From contig NZ_QJKB01000003.1 of NCBI RefSeq assembly GCF_003201815.1, positions 124,001 to 188,000 of the forward strand: a DNA stretch of 64,000 nucleotides, in the 5' to 3' direction. The DNA comes from Undibacterium pigrum. Its GTDB lineage: Bacteria; Pseudomonadota; Gammaproteobacteria; Burkholderiales; Burkholderiaceae_D. The notes under the pieces are model-generated. The model searched no databases, was not told where the DNA came from, and was given only the letters and a program-made list of their open reading frames with translations. Below are positions 47,328-56,232 of the stretch, piece after piece. The translations under genes were made by a program, and so were the position numbers. Within the stretch, counting starts at the first letter, position 1. Every line of letters starts with the position of its first letter.

Positions 47328-48194
47328 ATGAATTTCTTGCTGACTCGCCTGGGCTGGTATATCAAACTGGTCAGGCTGCACAAGCCCATAGGCATACTTT
47401 TATTGCTCTGGCCCACGCTGGCGGCGCTATGGATAGCCTCGAACGGCCAGCCAGACTGGCACCTGTTATTGATTTTCAGTCTGGGCACAGCCCTGATGCG
47501 TTCTGCCGGTTGCGCCATCAATGATTATGCAGATCGTGACTTTGACCGTCATGTGAAACGCACGGCAGACCGGCCACTGACCAGTGGCAAGATATCCGGC
47601 AAGGAAGCCGTCGGCGTTGCCGTGGTACTGGCGCTGATTTCTTTTTGCCTGATCCTGCCTTTGAACAGTCTGACCAAGATGCTATCGGTGGTGGCTGTTG
47701 TAGTGGCGGGCAGCTACCCGTATTTCAAGCGTTTCTTTGCCATCCCCCAGGCCTATCTGGGCATCGCCTTTGGCTTTGGCATACCCATGGCCTTTGCAGC
47801 CGTGCAAAATACCGTGCCGCTGGCAGCATGGGTACTGCTGTTGGCGAATGTATTCTGGGCAGTTGCCTATGACACTGAGTACGCGATGGTGGACAGGGAC
47901 GACGACTTGAAGATAGGTATCAAGACTTCTGCCATCACCTTTGGCAGCTATGATGTGCTGGCTGTCATGCTGTGTTATGCCATCAGCTTTGCCCTGATCT
48001 TGCTGACGGGCTGGCAATTGGGCTTGCGTACCTGGTTCTTTGCCGGTATGGGCGTTGCGACAGGCTTCGCTATCTATCATTACACCCTGATACGCGAACG
48101 TGAACGCATGGCCTGTTTTGCGGCTTTCATCAATAACAATTGGCTGGGTGCAGCAATCTTTGCTGGCATTGCCATTGACTATGCAGTAAAGTAA
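47328..48194 (+). CDS. ubiA: 4-Hydroxybenzoate octaprenyltransferase
   Basis: A 288-residue membrane prenyltransferase with about eight helices. The first Asp-rich motif is [20 protein letters not shown] and the second [19 protein letters not shown]; these bind the Mg-diphosphate of the polyprenyl donor. It carries out the second step of ubiquinone synthesis. It is divergent from ugpB. No ubiC was seen. Confidence 0.96.
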   Translation: MNFLLTRLGWYIKLVRLHKPIGILLLLWPTLAALWIASNGQPDWHLLLIFSLGTALMRSAGCAINDYADRDFDRHVKRTADRPLTSGKISGKEAVGVAVVLALISFCLILPLNSLTKMLSVVAVVVAGSYPYFKRFFAIPQAYLGIAFGFGIPMAFAAVQNTVPLAAWVLLLANVFWAVAYDTEYAMVDRDDDLKIGIKTSAITFGSYDVLAVMLCYAISFALILLTGWQLGLRTWFFAGMGVATGFAIYHYTLIRERERMACFAAFINNNWLGAAIFAGIAIDYAVK

Positions 48195-48311
48195 TCCAAT
48201 AGATTGTTAATTTCTCAATGCAGTATTGGTGTCTAATTTTGTGCTTGCGCAAACGACAGGCACCCATTTTGAGTAAACTGAAATTCACTTCCACACCTGA
48301 AAGGACGAATC

Positions 48312-48623
48312 ATGAGTACAGTAGATGAACATAGAGAGCAACTGATGAACGACTTGCATCTCGTCATCCGTGATGCTGAAGAGCTGTTGAAGAATACTGA
48401 ACAGCAAGGCAGTGAAGGTTTTAAATCTGCCAAAGCCCGCTTTGAAAAAACCTTGAAAAATGCCAAGGCAGAAGTTGAGCGCATAGAAGATCTAGTCGTC
48501 ACCCGCACCAAAGAAGCCGCCAAAGCGACTGATGTGTATGTCAAAGAAAATCCATGGCAGTCTGCCGGCATTGCTGCTGGCGTAGGCCTGCTGGTGGGCT
48601 TGCTAATTGGCCGTAGCAGATAA
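48312..48623 (+). CDS. DUF883 (YqjD/ElaB-like) membrane-anchored protein
   Basis: A 103-residue protein. A long amphipathic helix (about 5-75, rich in Lys/Glu/Ala) is followed by NPWQSAGIAAGVGLLVGLLIGRSR, the C-terminal tail anchor typical of DUF883. E. coli YqjD and ElaB bind ribosomes and the inner membrane in stationary phase. AAAGGACG precedes the ATG. It is the first of a three-gene run with 3-bp gaps. Confidence 0.92.
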   Translation: MSTVDEHREQLMNDLHLVIRDAEELLKNTEQQGSEGFKSAKARFEKTLKNAKAEVERIEDLVVTRTKEAAKATDVYVKENPWQSAGIAAGVGLLVGLLIGRSR

Positions 48624-48626
48624 GCA

Positions 48627-49013
48627 ATGGCCATCAGCGACTCGCTGAGGCAAGTTGCCAGCACCCTGAGCAATCTTGTCCACACCCGCCTGGAACTGGC
48701 TGCAGTAGAACTGGAAGAAGAGCTCGCACATTTTTCTTCCAGCCTGCTGTGGTCGCTGGCGGCTCTGTTTTTTGCCGGCATCGCCGTCCTGCTGGCAGTA
48801 CTGACTGTGGTTGCTGCATTTTGGGATACTTATCGCTATACCGTTCTGCTCAGTTTGCTGGCACTGTTTAGCTTCTTGTCTCTGGGGATATTCATGTGGC
48901 TACGTAGCAAGTTCAGCAAAAAATCCAGTTTCTTGTCACACAGCCTGGCAGAATTGAAAAAAGATGCCGCCAGCCTGCGTGGTGTCGACACCAGCAAAAA
49001 GGAACAGGTTTAA
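48627..49013 (+). CDS. Phage holin family / YqjE-like membrane protein
   Basis: A 128-residue protein with two hydrophobic helices (about 48-72 and 80-100) and an N-terminal amphipathic helix LRQVASTLSNLVHTRLELAAVELEEE. This matches the YqjE/holin III-like family that follows YqjD in many proteobacteria. There is no evidence of a lytic role. It is in the middle of the trio. Confidence 0.88.
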   Translation: MAISDSLRQVASTLSNLVHTRLELAAVELEEELAHFSSSLLWSLAALFFAGIAVLLAVLTVVAAFWDTYRYTVLLSLLALFSFLSLGIFMWLRSKFSKKSSFLSHSLAELKKDAASLRGVDTSKKEQV

Positions 49014-49016
49014 GGC

Positions 49017-49337
49017 ATGGGAAATCATCAGCAAAAACTGGCCTTGCGACGTCAGACATTATTGCTCAAGATACAGGCAGAGCGCAGCCTGATGACGATA
49101 CATTGCAATGAACTTAAGCAATCCCTGGGCATGGCCGATGTTGCTGTGGGCTTGCTTGGCAAAGCCGGGCAAATTGCCAGGCAACGTCCCTTACTGGGTG
49201 GCCTGGCAGTAGCTGCCGTGCTGGTGCTCAAACCCAGAAGAATATTTTCTTTTGCCAAGTCTGCACTGCTGGGCTGGGAAACCTGGCGCAGCGTCGCAAC
49301 GATAGTGCAACGCATGCGCGCAGATACGAATAGTTGA
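49017..49337 (+). CDS. YqjK-like small protein
   Basis: A 106-residue protein. The basic N-terminal helix QQKLALRRQTLLLKIQAERSL is followed by a central hydrophobic stretch (LLGGLAVAAVLVLKP, about 60-75). By position and character it corresponds to YqjK, the third gene of the yqjDEK-type cluster. Function is unknown. It ends 67 bp before convergent proC; no terminator was evident in that gap. Confidence 0.75.
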   Translation: MGNHQQKLALRRQTLLLKIQAERSLMTIHCNELKQSLGMADVAVGLLGKAGQIARQRPLLGGLAVAAVLVLKPRRIFSFAKSALLGWETWRSVATIVQRMRADTNS

Positions 49338-49404
49338 GTTCAGCCGAACTCGGCTGCACTCTGTTCAAGCAGTTCTACACAAGCTGAAGCCAGTAACAAT
49401 TCAA

Positions 49405-50226
49405 TTATTGCTGGCTGTCCTTGCCAAATTCATCACCCAGTTCTTTTCCTCGCGCGGCGGCTGCCTTGACAGCATTGACGATGGCTAGTTTGACGCCAGC
49501 GTTTTCCATGCTGGTCAATGCCGCATAGGTCGTGCCGCCTTTGGAGGTAACGCGTTCACGCAACACACTCACGGGTTCTGTCGCTTGCAAAGCCAGTTGG
49601 GCTGCGCCGTTAAAGGTCGTCATCGCCAGTTGCAGACCCTGCTCAGGACTCAGACCCAGCTCTGTGGCAGCCTGTTGCATGGCTTCGATGAAATAAAATA
49701 CATAGGCCGGGCCACTGCCTGATACTGCGGTCACTGCATCCAGCAAACTTTCATCGTCCAGCCAGGTAGTTGCACCAACAGCTTGCATGATGTGCTCAGC
49801 CATTTGTTTTTGCTCTGCACTAACCGCAGCCAGGGCAAACAGGCCTGTCATGCCCTGGCCGATGAGTGCAGGGGTATTGGGCATGGTACGCACAATTTTT
49901 TCATAGCCCCCCAGCCAGCGCGCCATATCCGTTGCACGTATGCCAGCGGCGATGGAGATCAATAATTGTTCATTGAGGTAAGGGCTCAGCCCCTGCACGA
50001 CTTCACGCAATTGCTGCGGTTTGACAGCCAGAATAATCGCATCCATCTGCGCCAGCCTGGCATCGGCGGCAAGCGCCGTGCTGACACCAAAGTCGCTACT
50101 CAATTTATCGAGAGAAGACTGATTGAGATCAATGACATGGATATGTTCAGCGGTCGTCAAATTCTTAAGCAAACCACCTATCAGGGCATTTGCCATATTG
50201 CCACCGCCTATGAAGGCGATTTTCAT
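49405..50226 (-). CDS. proC: Pyrroline-5-carboxylate reductase
   Basis: A 273-residue NAD(P)H enzyme for the last step of proline synthesis. The Rossmann motif is IAFIGGGNMANALIGGL at the N-terminus. The C-terminal signature is LDAVTAVSGSGPAYVFYFIEAM and the VTSKGGTTYAAL loop follows. ATG 50226 is preferred, one base after the yggS stop; in-frame starts at 50238 and 50253 overlap yggS. The proC-yggS pairing is widespread. Confidence 0.95.
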   Translation of the reverse strand: MKIAFIGGGNMANALIGGLLKNLTTAEHIHVIDLNQSSLDKLSSDFGVSTALAADARLAQMDAIILAVKPQQLREVVQGLSPYLNEQLLISIAAGIRATDMARWLGGYEKIVRTMPNTPALIGQGMTGLFALAAVSAEQKQMAEHIMQAVGATTWLDDESLLDAVTAVSGSGPAYVFYFIEAMQQAATELGLSPEQGLQLAMTTFNGAAQLALQATEPVSVLRERVTSKGGTTYAALTSMENAGVKLAIVNAVKAAAARGKELGDEFGKDSQQ

Positions 50227-50227
50227 C

Positions 50228-50932
50228 TTATTTTGCATAATTCCGGTTTCCAAAAATAGCTGTTCCTATCCTGACCATGGTGCTGCCTTCTGCAATTGCT
50301 GCATGCATGTCACTACTCATGCCCATGGACAGGGTATCAAGGGAGATACCTGCAGCTTGTATGTCATCGCTCAACAGTTTCAACTGGCGAAATGCCTGCC
50401 TTTGCACTTGTTCATCATCACTGGCTTCCGGCACTGCCATCAGGCCACGTAACTGCAAGCCAGGTAGCACCGCAATTTTTTGCGCCAATGCCACAGCTTC
50501 TTCAGGCAAGACACCGCTCTTGCTTGCCTCGCCGCTAATATTAACTTGCAGACAAATATTCAAAACTGGCATGCCTGCTGGTCTCTGTTCCGACAGGCGC
50601 TGGGCGATTTTTTCCCTGTCGACGGAATGTACCCAGGCGAAATGCTCGGAAATGGGACGGGTCTTATTGCTCTGTATGGGGCCGATAAAATGCCATTCGA
50701 GCTGAAGTTGCGGCTTTTTTGCCTGTACTTCCTGCATCTTCTCCAAAGCTTCTTGTAGATAATTTTCACCAAAACAGTGCTGGCCCGCCTCTGCTGCTTC
50801 TATGACAGCATCTGCCGGAAACGTCTTGGACACAGCCAGCAGACGTAGTTGTTGCGGATCGCGCCCGCTAGCAAGGGCGGCAGTACGGATATCCGCACTT
50901 ACGGCTTGCAAGTTGTCAGAAATTGAGGACAT
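50228..50932 (-). CDS. PLP homeostasis protein, YggS/PROSC family
   Basis: A 234-residue TIM-barrel PLP-binding protein. The lysine for PLP is in LAVSKTFP. The motifs GENYLQEALEKM, WHFIGPIQSNKTRPI and the C-terminal LSMGMSSDMHAAIAEGSTMVRIGTAIFG (phosphate-binding region) are present. The family buffers pyridoxal phosphate and affects amino-acid pools. It is co-transcribed with proC. Confidence 0.95.
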   Translation of the reverse strand: MSSISDNLQAVSADIRTAALASGRDPQQLRLLAVSKTFPADAVIEAAEAGQHCFGENYLQEALEKMQEVQAKKPQLQLEWHFIGPIQSNKTRPISEHFAWVHSVDREKIAQRLSEQRPAGMPVLNICLQVNISGEASKSGVLPEEAVALAQKIAVLPGLQLRGLMAVPEASDDEQVQRQAFRQLKLLSDDIQAAGISLDTLSMGMSSDMHAAIAEGSTMVRIGTAIFGNRNYAK

Positions 50933-51018
50933 AATCAGTAACCAAAAATCTATCTAATTCGTTGTGGACTTATGGTAAAACTCTCATCCACAGCTTAATA
51001 TTGCTTTTATCTTGCTTT

Positions 51019-51160
51019 AGAACCTGTTTACGATCTGTAGCGAGCGAGCGTCAGCGGGATGAAGAGCAGCGCAAAAAACGGAATGTACTTAAGTACATGA
51101 GCATTTTGAGCAGCGCATGAGTCCCGATCACGCTCGCGCAGCAAGATCGTATAAGGTTCT
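51019..51160. repeat. 142-bp near-perfect palindromic element upstream of pilT
   Basis: The outer arms AGAACCTGTTTACGATCT (from 51019) and AGATCGTATAAGGTTCT (to 51160) are inverted repeats; so are inner blocks (GCGAGCGAGCG / CGCTCGCGC, CGGGAT / GTCCCG). The centre is a perfect palindrome ATGTACTTAAGTACAT (51083-51098), whose midpoint coincides with that of the outer arms. No frame of note crosses it. It could be a mobile MITE-like palindrome or a regulatory structure between divergent yggS and pilT. Confidence 0.8.
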
Positions 51161-51209
51161 TTGAGCAGTTTACCCACAATCAGCAACGACTTCATTACCG
51201 GAATTATAA

Positions 51210-52253
51210 ATGGACATTTCAGAACTGCTGGCGTTCTCCGTCAAGAACAATGCCTCCGACTTACACTTATCTTCCGGCTTGCCGCCCATGATACGGGTAC
51301 ATGGTGACGTCAGACGTATTAATTTGCCACCACTGGAACATAAAGATGTTCATGAGTTGATCTATGACATCATGAATGACTCTCAGCGTAAAGCTTATGA
51401 AGACACGCTGGAGTGCGATTTCTCTTTCTCCATCCCTGGCCTGGCCCGCTTCCGTGTGAATGCCTTCAACCAGGAACGTGGTGCCGCTGCCGTTATGCGT
51501 ACCATTCCATCCAAGATTTTGTCGCTGGAACAGTTGAATACGCCCAAGATTTTCGCTGAACTGGCCTTGAAGCCACGCGGTCTGGTACTGGTGACGGGGC
51601 CTACCGGTTCAGGTAAATCAACTACCCTGGCTGCCATGGTGAACCACCTCAACGAACACGAATATGGCCATATCCTGACAGTCGAAGACCCGATAGAATT
51701 TGTGCATGAATCCAAAAAATGCCTGATCAACCAGCGTGAAGTCGGCCCGCACACCATGTCTTTCAACAACGCGCTGCGCTCTGCCCTGCGTGAAGATCCT
51801 GATGCCATCCTGGTTGGTGAGTTGCGTGATCTGGAAACCATACGCCTGGCATTGACTGCTGCTGAAACCGGTCACTTGGTATTCGGCACCCTGCATACAT
51901 CCTCTGCTGCAAAAACCATCGATCGTATTGTCGACGTTTTCCCGGCGGAAGAAAAAGAGATGGTGCGTTCGATGTTGTCTGAGTCACTGCAGGCAGTTAT
52001 CTCGCAAACCCTGCTGAAAACCAAGGATGGTTCTGGCCGCGTGGCGGCGCATGAAATCATGCTGGGTACACCAGCGATACGTAATCTTATCCGTGAAGCC
52101 AAGATTGCCCAGATGTATTCATCGATACAAACGGGTAGTAATCTGGGCATGCAAACCCTGGATCAAAATCTGACCGACCTGGTACGCCGCAATGTCATCT
52201 CGGTGGCAACTGCACGTGGTGCGGCCAAACAGCCAGACAATTTCCCAGGCTAA
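51210..52253 (+). CDS. pilT: Type IV pilus retraction ATPase PilT
   Basis: A 347-residue hexameric ATPase that retracts type IV pili for twitching. Walker A is GPTGSGKST (130-138), the Asp box EDPIEFVH, Walker B DAILVGELRD, and the His box GHLVFGTLHTSS. The PilT-specific AIRNLIREAKIAQMYSSIQTG motif is near 290-310. It is followed by pilU after 20 bp. Confidence 0.97.
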   Translation: MDISELLAFSVKNNASDLHLSSGLPPMIRVHGDVRRINLPPLEHKDVHELIYDIMNDSQRKAYEDTLECDFSFSIPGLARFRVNAFNQERGAAAVMRTIPSKILSLEQLNTPKIFAELALKPRGLVLVTGPTGSGKSTTLAAMVNHLNEHEYGHILTVEDPIEFVHESKKCLINQREVGPHTMSFNNALRSALREDPDAILVGELRDLETIRLALTAAETGHLVFGTLHTSSAAKTIDRIVDVFPAEEKEMVRSMLSESLQAVISQTLLKTKDGSGRVAAHEIMLGTPAIRNLIREAKIAQMYSSIQTGSNLGMQTLDQNLTDLVRRNVISVATARGAAKQPDNFPG

Positions 52254-52273
52254 GAGATCAAAAGGACAAAAAC

Positions 52274-53410
52274 ATGGAACGCGATCAGGCCACCAAATTC
52301 ATGAATGATTTGCTGAGACTTATGCTCAGCAAAAACGGTTCAGACTTGTTTATTACTGCAGACTTCCCTCCCGCCTTCAAGATAGACGGACGGGTAACGC
52401 CAGTCTCAAACCAGCCGCTCTCCCCAGCCCATACTGTTGATCTTGCCCGTTCCATCATGAACGACAAGCAGTCTTCAGAATTTGAATCAACCAAGGAATG
52501 TAATTTCGCGATCAGCCCGGCTGGGCTGGGACGTTTCCGCGTCTCGGCCTTCATGCAGCAAGGCCGCGTAGGCCTGGTATTGCGGACGATTACGACTGCC
52601 ATTCCCAAGCTGGAAGACCTGGGCTTGCCCGAGAATCTCAAAGAAATCGCCATGACCAAGCGCGGTCTGGTCATCATGGTGGGTGCAACCGGCTCAGGTA
52701 AATCCACCTCGCTGGCCGCCATGCTGGGTTACAGGAATGCGAATAGCTACGGTCACATCATCACGATCGAAGACCCGATAGAATATGTGCATCCGCATAT
52801 GAATTGCATCATCACCCAGCGTGAAATCGGTATTGATACCGATGACTGGGGTGCGGCCTTGAAAAATTCCCTGCGTCAGGCACCGGATGTTATCCAGATC
52901 GGTGAGATCCGCGACCGCGAAACCATGGACTTTGCTGTTGCCTTTGCAGAAACCGGCCATCTTTGCCTGGCTACTTTGCATGCGAATAGCTCCAACCAGG
53001 CGCTGGACCGTATCATCAACTTCTTCCCCGAAGAACGTCGCGCCCAGTTGCTGATGGATTTGTCGCTGAACCTGAAAGCGGTTATCTCCCAGCGCCTGGT
53101 GCCACTGAAAGGCCGCAAGGGTCGTGCAGCCGCAGTAGAAATCATGCTCAATACACCGCTGGTGTCTGACCTGATCTTTAAAGGTGCGGTGCATGAGATC
53201 AAAGAGATCATGAAAAAATCGCGTGAACTGGGCATGCAAACCTTTGATCAGTCGCTGTTTGATTTGCATGAAGCTGATGAAATCACTTATGAAGATGCGT
53301 TGCGTAATGCCGACTCTGTCAATGAGCTGCGTCTGGCCATCATGCTGAAAGGCAAAGACGCCAAGGACAGGGACTTGACCGCTGGCACCAAACACCTGGG
53401 CATAGTATGA
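52274..53410 (+). CDS. pilU: PilT/PilU family pilus retraction ATPase
   Basis: A 378-residue paralogue of PilT. Walker A is GATGSGKST (137-145), with EDPIEYVH, PDVIQIGEIRD and GHLCLATLHANSSNQALDR. The longer C-terminus (EADEITYEDALRNADSVNELRLAIMLKGKDAKD) is characteristic of PilU rather than PilT. It helps PilT retract under load. Its stop overlaps the start of the gpx gene (ATGA). Confidence 0.96.
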   Translation: MERDQATKFMNDLLRLMLSKNGSDLFITADFPPAFKIDGRVTPVSNQPLSPAHTVDLARSIMNDKQSSEFESTKECNFAISPAGLGRFRVSAFMQQGRVGLVLRTITTAIPKLEDLGLPENLKEIAMTKRGLVIMVGATGSGKSTSLAAMLGYRNANSYGHIITIEDPIEYVHPHMNCIITQREIGIDTDDWGAALKNSLRQAPDVIQIGEIRDRETMDFAVAFAETGHLCLATLHANSSNQALDRIINFFPEERRAQLLMDLSLNLKAVISQRLVPLKGRKGRAAAVEIMLNTPLVSDLIFKGAVHEIKEIMKKSRELGMQTFDQSLFDLHEADEITYEDALRNADSVNELRLAIMLKGKDAKDRDLTAGTKHLGIV

Positions 53411-53889
53411 ACGCGCTCGCTTTTCAGGCTAATAACCTGCAGGGTGAACCTGTCGATCTCAAGCAATATGCAGGCAAGGTATTGCTGATCGTGAACACGG
53501 CCAGCAATTGCGGTTTTACCCCGCAATACAAAGGCCTCGAAGCAATCTATCAGCAATTCAAGGACAAGGGTGTGGAAGTGCTGGGCTTTCCCTGCAACCA
53601 GTTTGGCCATCAGGAACCTGGTTCAGCTGGTGAGATCGGTGCTTTCTGCGAAAAAAATTATGGCGTGACTTTTCCCTTGTTCGACAAAATCGATGTCAAT
53701 GGCGACAAGGCCCACCCCTTGTTCCAGCACCTGAAAAGCCAGGCTCCTGGCTTATTGGGCAGCCAATCCATCAAATGGAACTTCACCAAGTTCCTGGTCA
53801 AGAAAGATGGTACGGTATTCAAACGCTATGCGCCACAAACTGCGCCTAAAGACTTGCTGGATGACATAGAAAAACTGCTGGAAGCGTAA
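53407..53889 (+). CDS. Glutathione peroxidase-like thiol peroxidase
   Basis: A 160-residue protein of the GPx family. The active-site cysteine is C35 (NTASNCGFTP), replacing the selenocysteine of the animal enzymes. FPCNQFGHQEPG (61-72) and the W124-N125 of SIKWNFTKF complete the tetrad. Bacterial members usually use thioredoxin. It overlaps pilU by four bases, so it is translationally coupled to a motility gene, which is an unusual partner. Confidence 0.94.
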   Translation: MNALAFQANNLQGEPVDLKQYAGKVLLIVNTASNCGFTPQYKGLEAIYQQFKDKGVEVLGFPCNQFGHQEPGSAGEIGAFCEKNYGVTFPLFDKIDVNGDKAHPLFQHLKSQAPGLLGSQSIKWNFTKFLVKKDGTVFKRYAPQTAPKDLLDDIEKLLEA

Positions 53890-53896
53890 GGCAGAG

Positions 53897-53939
53897 CCAT
53901 CGTATCGTTTTCAATGAAATCATTGATGCGATATGATGG
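53897..53939 (+). terminator. Long hairpin downstream of gpx
   Basis: CCATCGTATCG (53897-53907) pairs with CGATATGATGG (to 53939) and inside TCAATGA pairs with TCATTGA. It is followed by a weak T stretch further on. It probably ends or stabilises the pilT-pilU-gpx transcript. Confidence 0.5.
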
Positions 53940-54031
53940 TACTTCAAATGCATTTTTTAAAAACCCCAGGTGTCACAGCACACAAAAAAAAATCAGCCCC
54001 GTTGCTTAATTAAAGCAAATGAATTAAGTAC

Positions 54032-54304
54032 ATGTCCCTTTTCAAGCCTCTTTTTAATGTAACTATTCGACTTCTTGCTAATGGTATCGCGGGTTTTTTT
54101 ATTGGAGTTTTCAGTGCAGCGGGTGCAGGAAACAGCAATAACGTTGACTACTTTTATTCTTTTTTGCTTCCTGCATGGGTAAGCATTTTTATCTTAATAG
54201 CGATATCTTCCTATCTGATTGCGATAAAAGGTCGTCAAAGCATTGCAATGTTCATTCCACTGTTGACTATCCCCTTGATGTTTGCGGTTTTATTTGGGGT
54301 TTAG
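54032..54304 (+). CDS. Small hypothetical membrane protein
   Basis: A 90-residue protein with three hydrophobic segments (about 8-28, 42-66, 70-90) and no recognised family. The codon composition is more AT-rich than the flanking genes (Ile, Phe, Asn, Tyr codons ending in T). There is no clear ribosome site before the ATG. It may be a recent acquisition or a spurious frame. It sits between the gpx hairpin and the convergent DUF2867 gene. Confidence 0.4.
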   Translation: MSLFKPLFNVTIRLLANGIAGFFIGVFSAAGAGNSNNVDYFYSFLLPAWVSIFILIAISSYLIAIKGRQSIAMFIPLLTIPLMFAVLFGV

Positions 54305-54387
54305 CCCCTTAGTGACTTGCAGATATTGAAAAATTGCTGACTGATTGATGACAAGTGTCTTTGGATAACTTCTCAAATCATTTCGGC

Positions 54388-54924
54388 TTATAAGCGCCCC
54401 GCCAGTATTGCCTGACGTATCAGCAGTTTTAAGCCCCAGCGATGGAAAGGGCGTATCAGTTGCATATACGCTCGTCCAAACCAGTTGTGCGTGATGCAGA
54501 CTGTTGATATGACAATAGCGGTGGTCTGCTTTTCTTCTACACGCACTATCGAAAGACGGAAATCCAGATGGCTGTTGTCGCGCCCGGCAACCAGCTCTTC
54601 TGAACTCAAATAAAAAATAGGCCATGCGCCAATTTTTTCACCCACTTTATAATCTGATCTCATGCGTGGATGCATGATTTCTGCCTTGTCTGGTACGGCA
54701 ATGCCAAACAGGGACATCAGGTAATTACGGCTCAGCATGATGAGCTTCATCCATGTTGGCCTGTGCATGAAAATCGCATGAAATGCATCGCTGACTGTCA
54801 ATTCGCGATGACCAGGCTCAGTCCTGTACGAATCGCGATAATAGGCTGCGTTAACTACCTCGGGCATCAGCACACTTTGTTGTGGATGCCCGCATTCGCT
54901 AAGGAGTGTGCACTGGCCGGACAT
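54388..54924 (-). CDS. DUF2867 family protein
   Basis: A 178-residue protein. The C-terminal half, with GEKIGAWPIFYLSSEELVAGRDNSHLDFRLS and THNWFGRAYMQLIRPFHR, matches the DUF2867 pattern. Some domain members are fused to NAD-binding folds; this one is stand-alone. Function is unknown. It follows glcF on the minus strand by 13 bp and may be co-transcribed with glcDEF, though no functional link is known. Confidence 0.7.
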   Translation of the reverse strand: MSGQCTLLSECGHPQQSVLMPEVVNAAYYRDSYRTEPGHRELTVSDAFHAIFMHRPTWMKLIMLSRNYLMSLFGIAVPDKAEIMHPRMRSDYKVGEKIGAWPIFYLSSEELVAGRDNSHLDFRLSIVRVEEKQTTAIVISTVCITHNWFGRAYMQLIRPFHRWGLKLLIRQAILAGRL

Positions 54925-54937
54925 GTTTTATTCAGTG

Positions 54938-56227
54938 TTACTCAGTTTTATTCACAACAATTGGTGCGCTGCCCGCTTCAGGCAAATCCTGACTTATCAC
55001 AGAGTCCTGCAAGGCCCGGTCTATAAGTTCTATCCAGTGCTGTACCGGCAGTTCTGTGCCTGATTGTAAATGTGTCAGGCAACCTATATTCGCCGACAAG
55101 ATCATCTCTGCATCTGTCGCCTCCAGATTGCGTAGCTTATTATCCCGCAACTGGTAAGAGAGCTTGGGTTGCAGGACAGAATAAGTACCGGCTGAGCCGC
55201 AACATAAATGACTGTCGGCACATAGCCTCACATCGACACCTATGGCTGTCAACAGACCTTCGACCTTGCCGCGTATTTGTTGACCATGCTGCAAGGTGCA
55301 AGGCGGGTGCCAGGCGATGCGCTTGCTCAGTTTGCCTTGCAGGCGCTGTACCAGTTGCGGCTGGAATTCTGGCAGGATTTCACTGAGGTCACGGGTAAGC
55401 ATGGATATTTTTCCAGCCTTGCCTGCATAGGCTTCATCATGCGCCAGCAGATGACCATACTCTTTTACCGTAGCACCACAGCCGGAGGCGGTCATGACGA
55501 TGGCTTCTGCACCGGCCTCTACATAGGGCCACCACGCATCGATATTCTGGCGCATATCATTGAGACCATCTTCATGCTCATTCAAATGATAGCGTATGGC
55601 ACCGCAACAACCTGCCTTGGGAGCGATCTGCAATTGCACTCCCATAGCATCTAAAACCCTGGCCGTAGCGGCATTGATATTCGGTGACATGGCGGGTTGC
55701 ACGCAACCATCGAGCAAGAGCATCTTGCGGGCATGTTCAGTTTGCGGCCATAGACCTGCATCTTGCGCTACCGGTACTTTATTTTGCAAGGCCTTGGGCA
55801 AGACTGCGCGCAGGCTTTGCCCCAGCTTCATCGCGGGATTGAATATCCATTTGCGTGGCAGCACGGCTTTAAGAGCTGCGCGGTTGATCTTTTGGAACAG
55901 CGGGCGGCCTACCTGTTTTTCGACTACCTGACGGCCTATATCCACCAGGCGGCCATATTGCACACCGGATGGGCAGGTGGTTTCACAATTGCGGCAAGTC
56001 AGGCAGCGATCCAGATGTTGCTGGGTTTTGGCTGTAGCAGGCTTGCCTTCCAGGACCTGCTTGATGAGGTAGATGCGGCCACGCGGCCCATCAAGCTCAT
56101 CACCAAGTAATTGATAAGTCGGGCAAGTAGCTGTACAAAATCCGCAATGCACACACTTGCGCAAGATATCTTCAGCCTCTTTGCCTTCGCGTGTGTCTTT
56201 GATGAAATCAGCGAGATTGGTTTGCAT
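54938..56227 (-). CDS. glcF: Glycolate oxidase iron-sulfur subunit GlcF
   Basis: A 429-residue protein with two 4Fe-4S sites: C25, C28, C31, C35 in CVHCGFCTATC and C75, C78, C81, C85 in CLTCRNCETTC. Two CCG domains follow (GCCGAIRYH about 207; LCCGSAGTYS about 343). It passes electrons from glycolate to the quinone pool at the membrane. It follows glcE by 5 bp. Confidence 0.96.
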   Translation of the reverse strand: MQTNLADFIKDTREGKEAEDILRKCVHCGFCTATCPTYQLLGDELDGPRGRIYLIKQVLEGKPATAKTQQHLDRCLTCRNCETTCPSGVQYGRLVDIGRQVVEKQVGRPLFQKINRAALKAVLPRKWIFNPAMKLGQSLRAVLPKALQNKVPVAQDAGLWPQTEHARKMLLLDGCVQPAMSPNINAATARVLDAMGVQLQIAPKAGCCGAIRYHLNEHEDGLNDMRQNIDAWWPYVEAGAEAIVMTASGCGATVKEYGHLLAHDEAYAGKAGKISMLTRDLSEILPEFQPQLVQRLQGKLSKRIAWHPPCTLQHGQQIRGKVEGLLTAIGVDVRLCADSHLCCGSAGTYSVLQPKLSYQLRDNKLRNLEATDAEMILSANIGCLTHLQSGTELPVQHWIELIDRALQDSVISQDLPEAGSAPIVVNKTE

Positions 56228-56232
56228 TATCT

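Noticed and set aside
48627..49013. Prophage remnant suggested by the holin-like gene
   Set aside because: The gene sits in a YqjD/YqjE/YqjK-type cluster with no other phage genes; holin-like describes the fold only.
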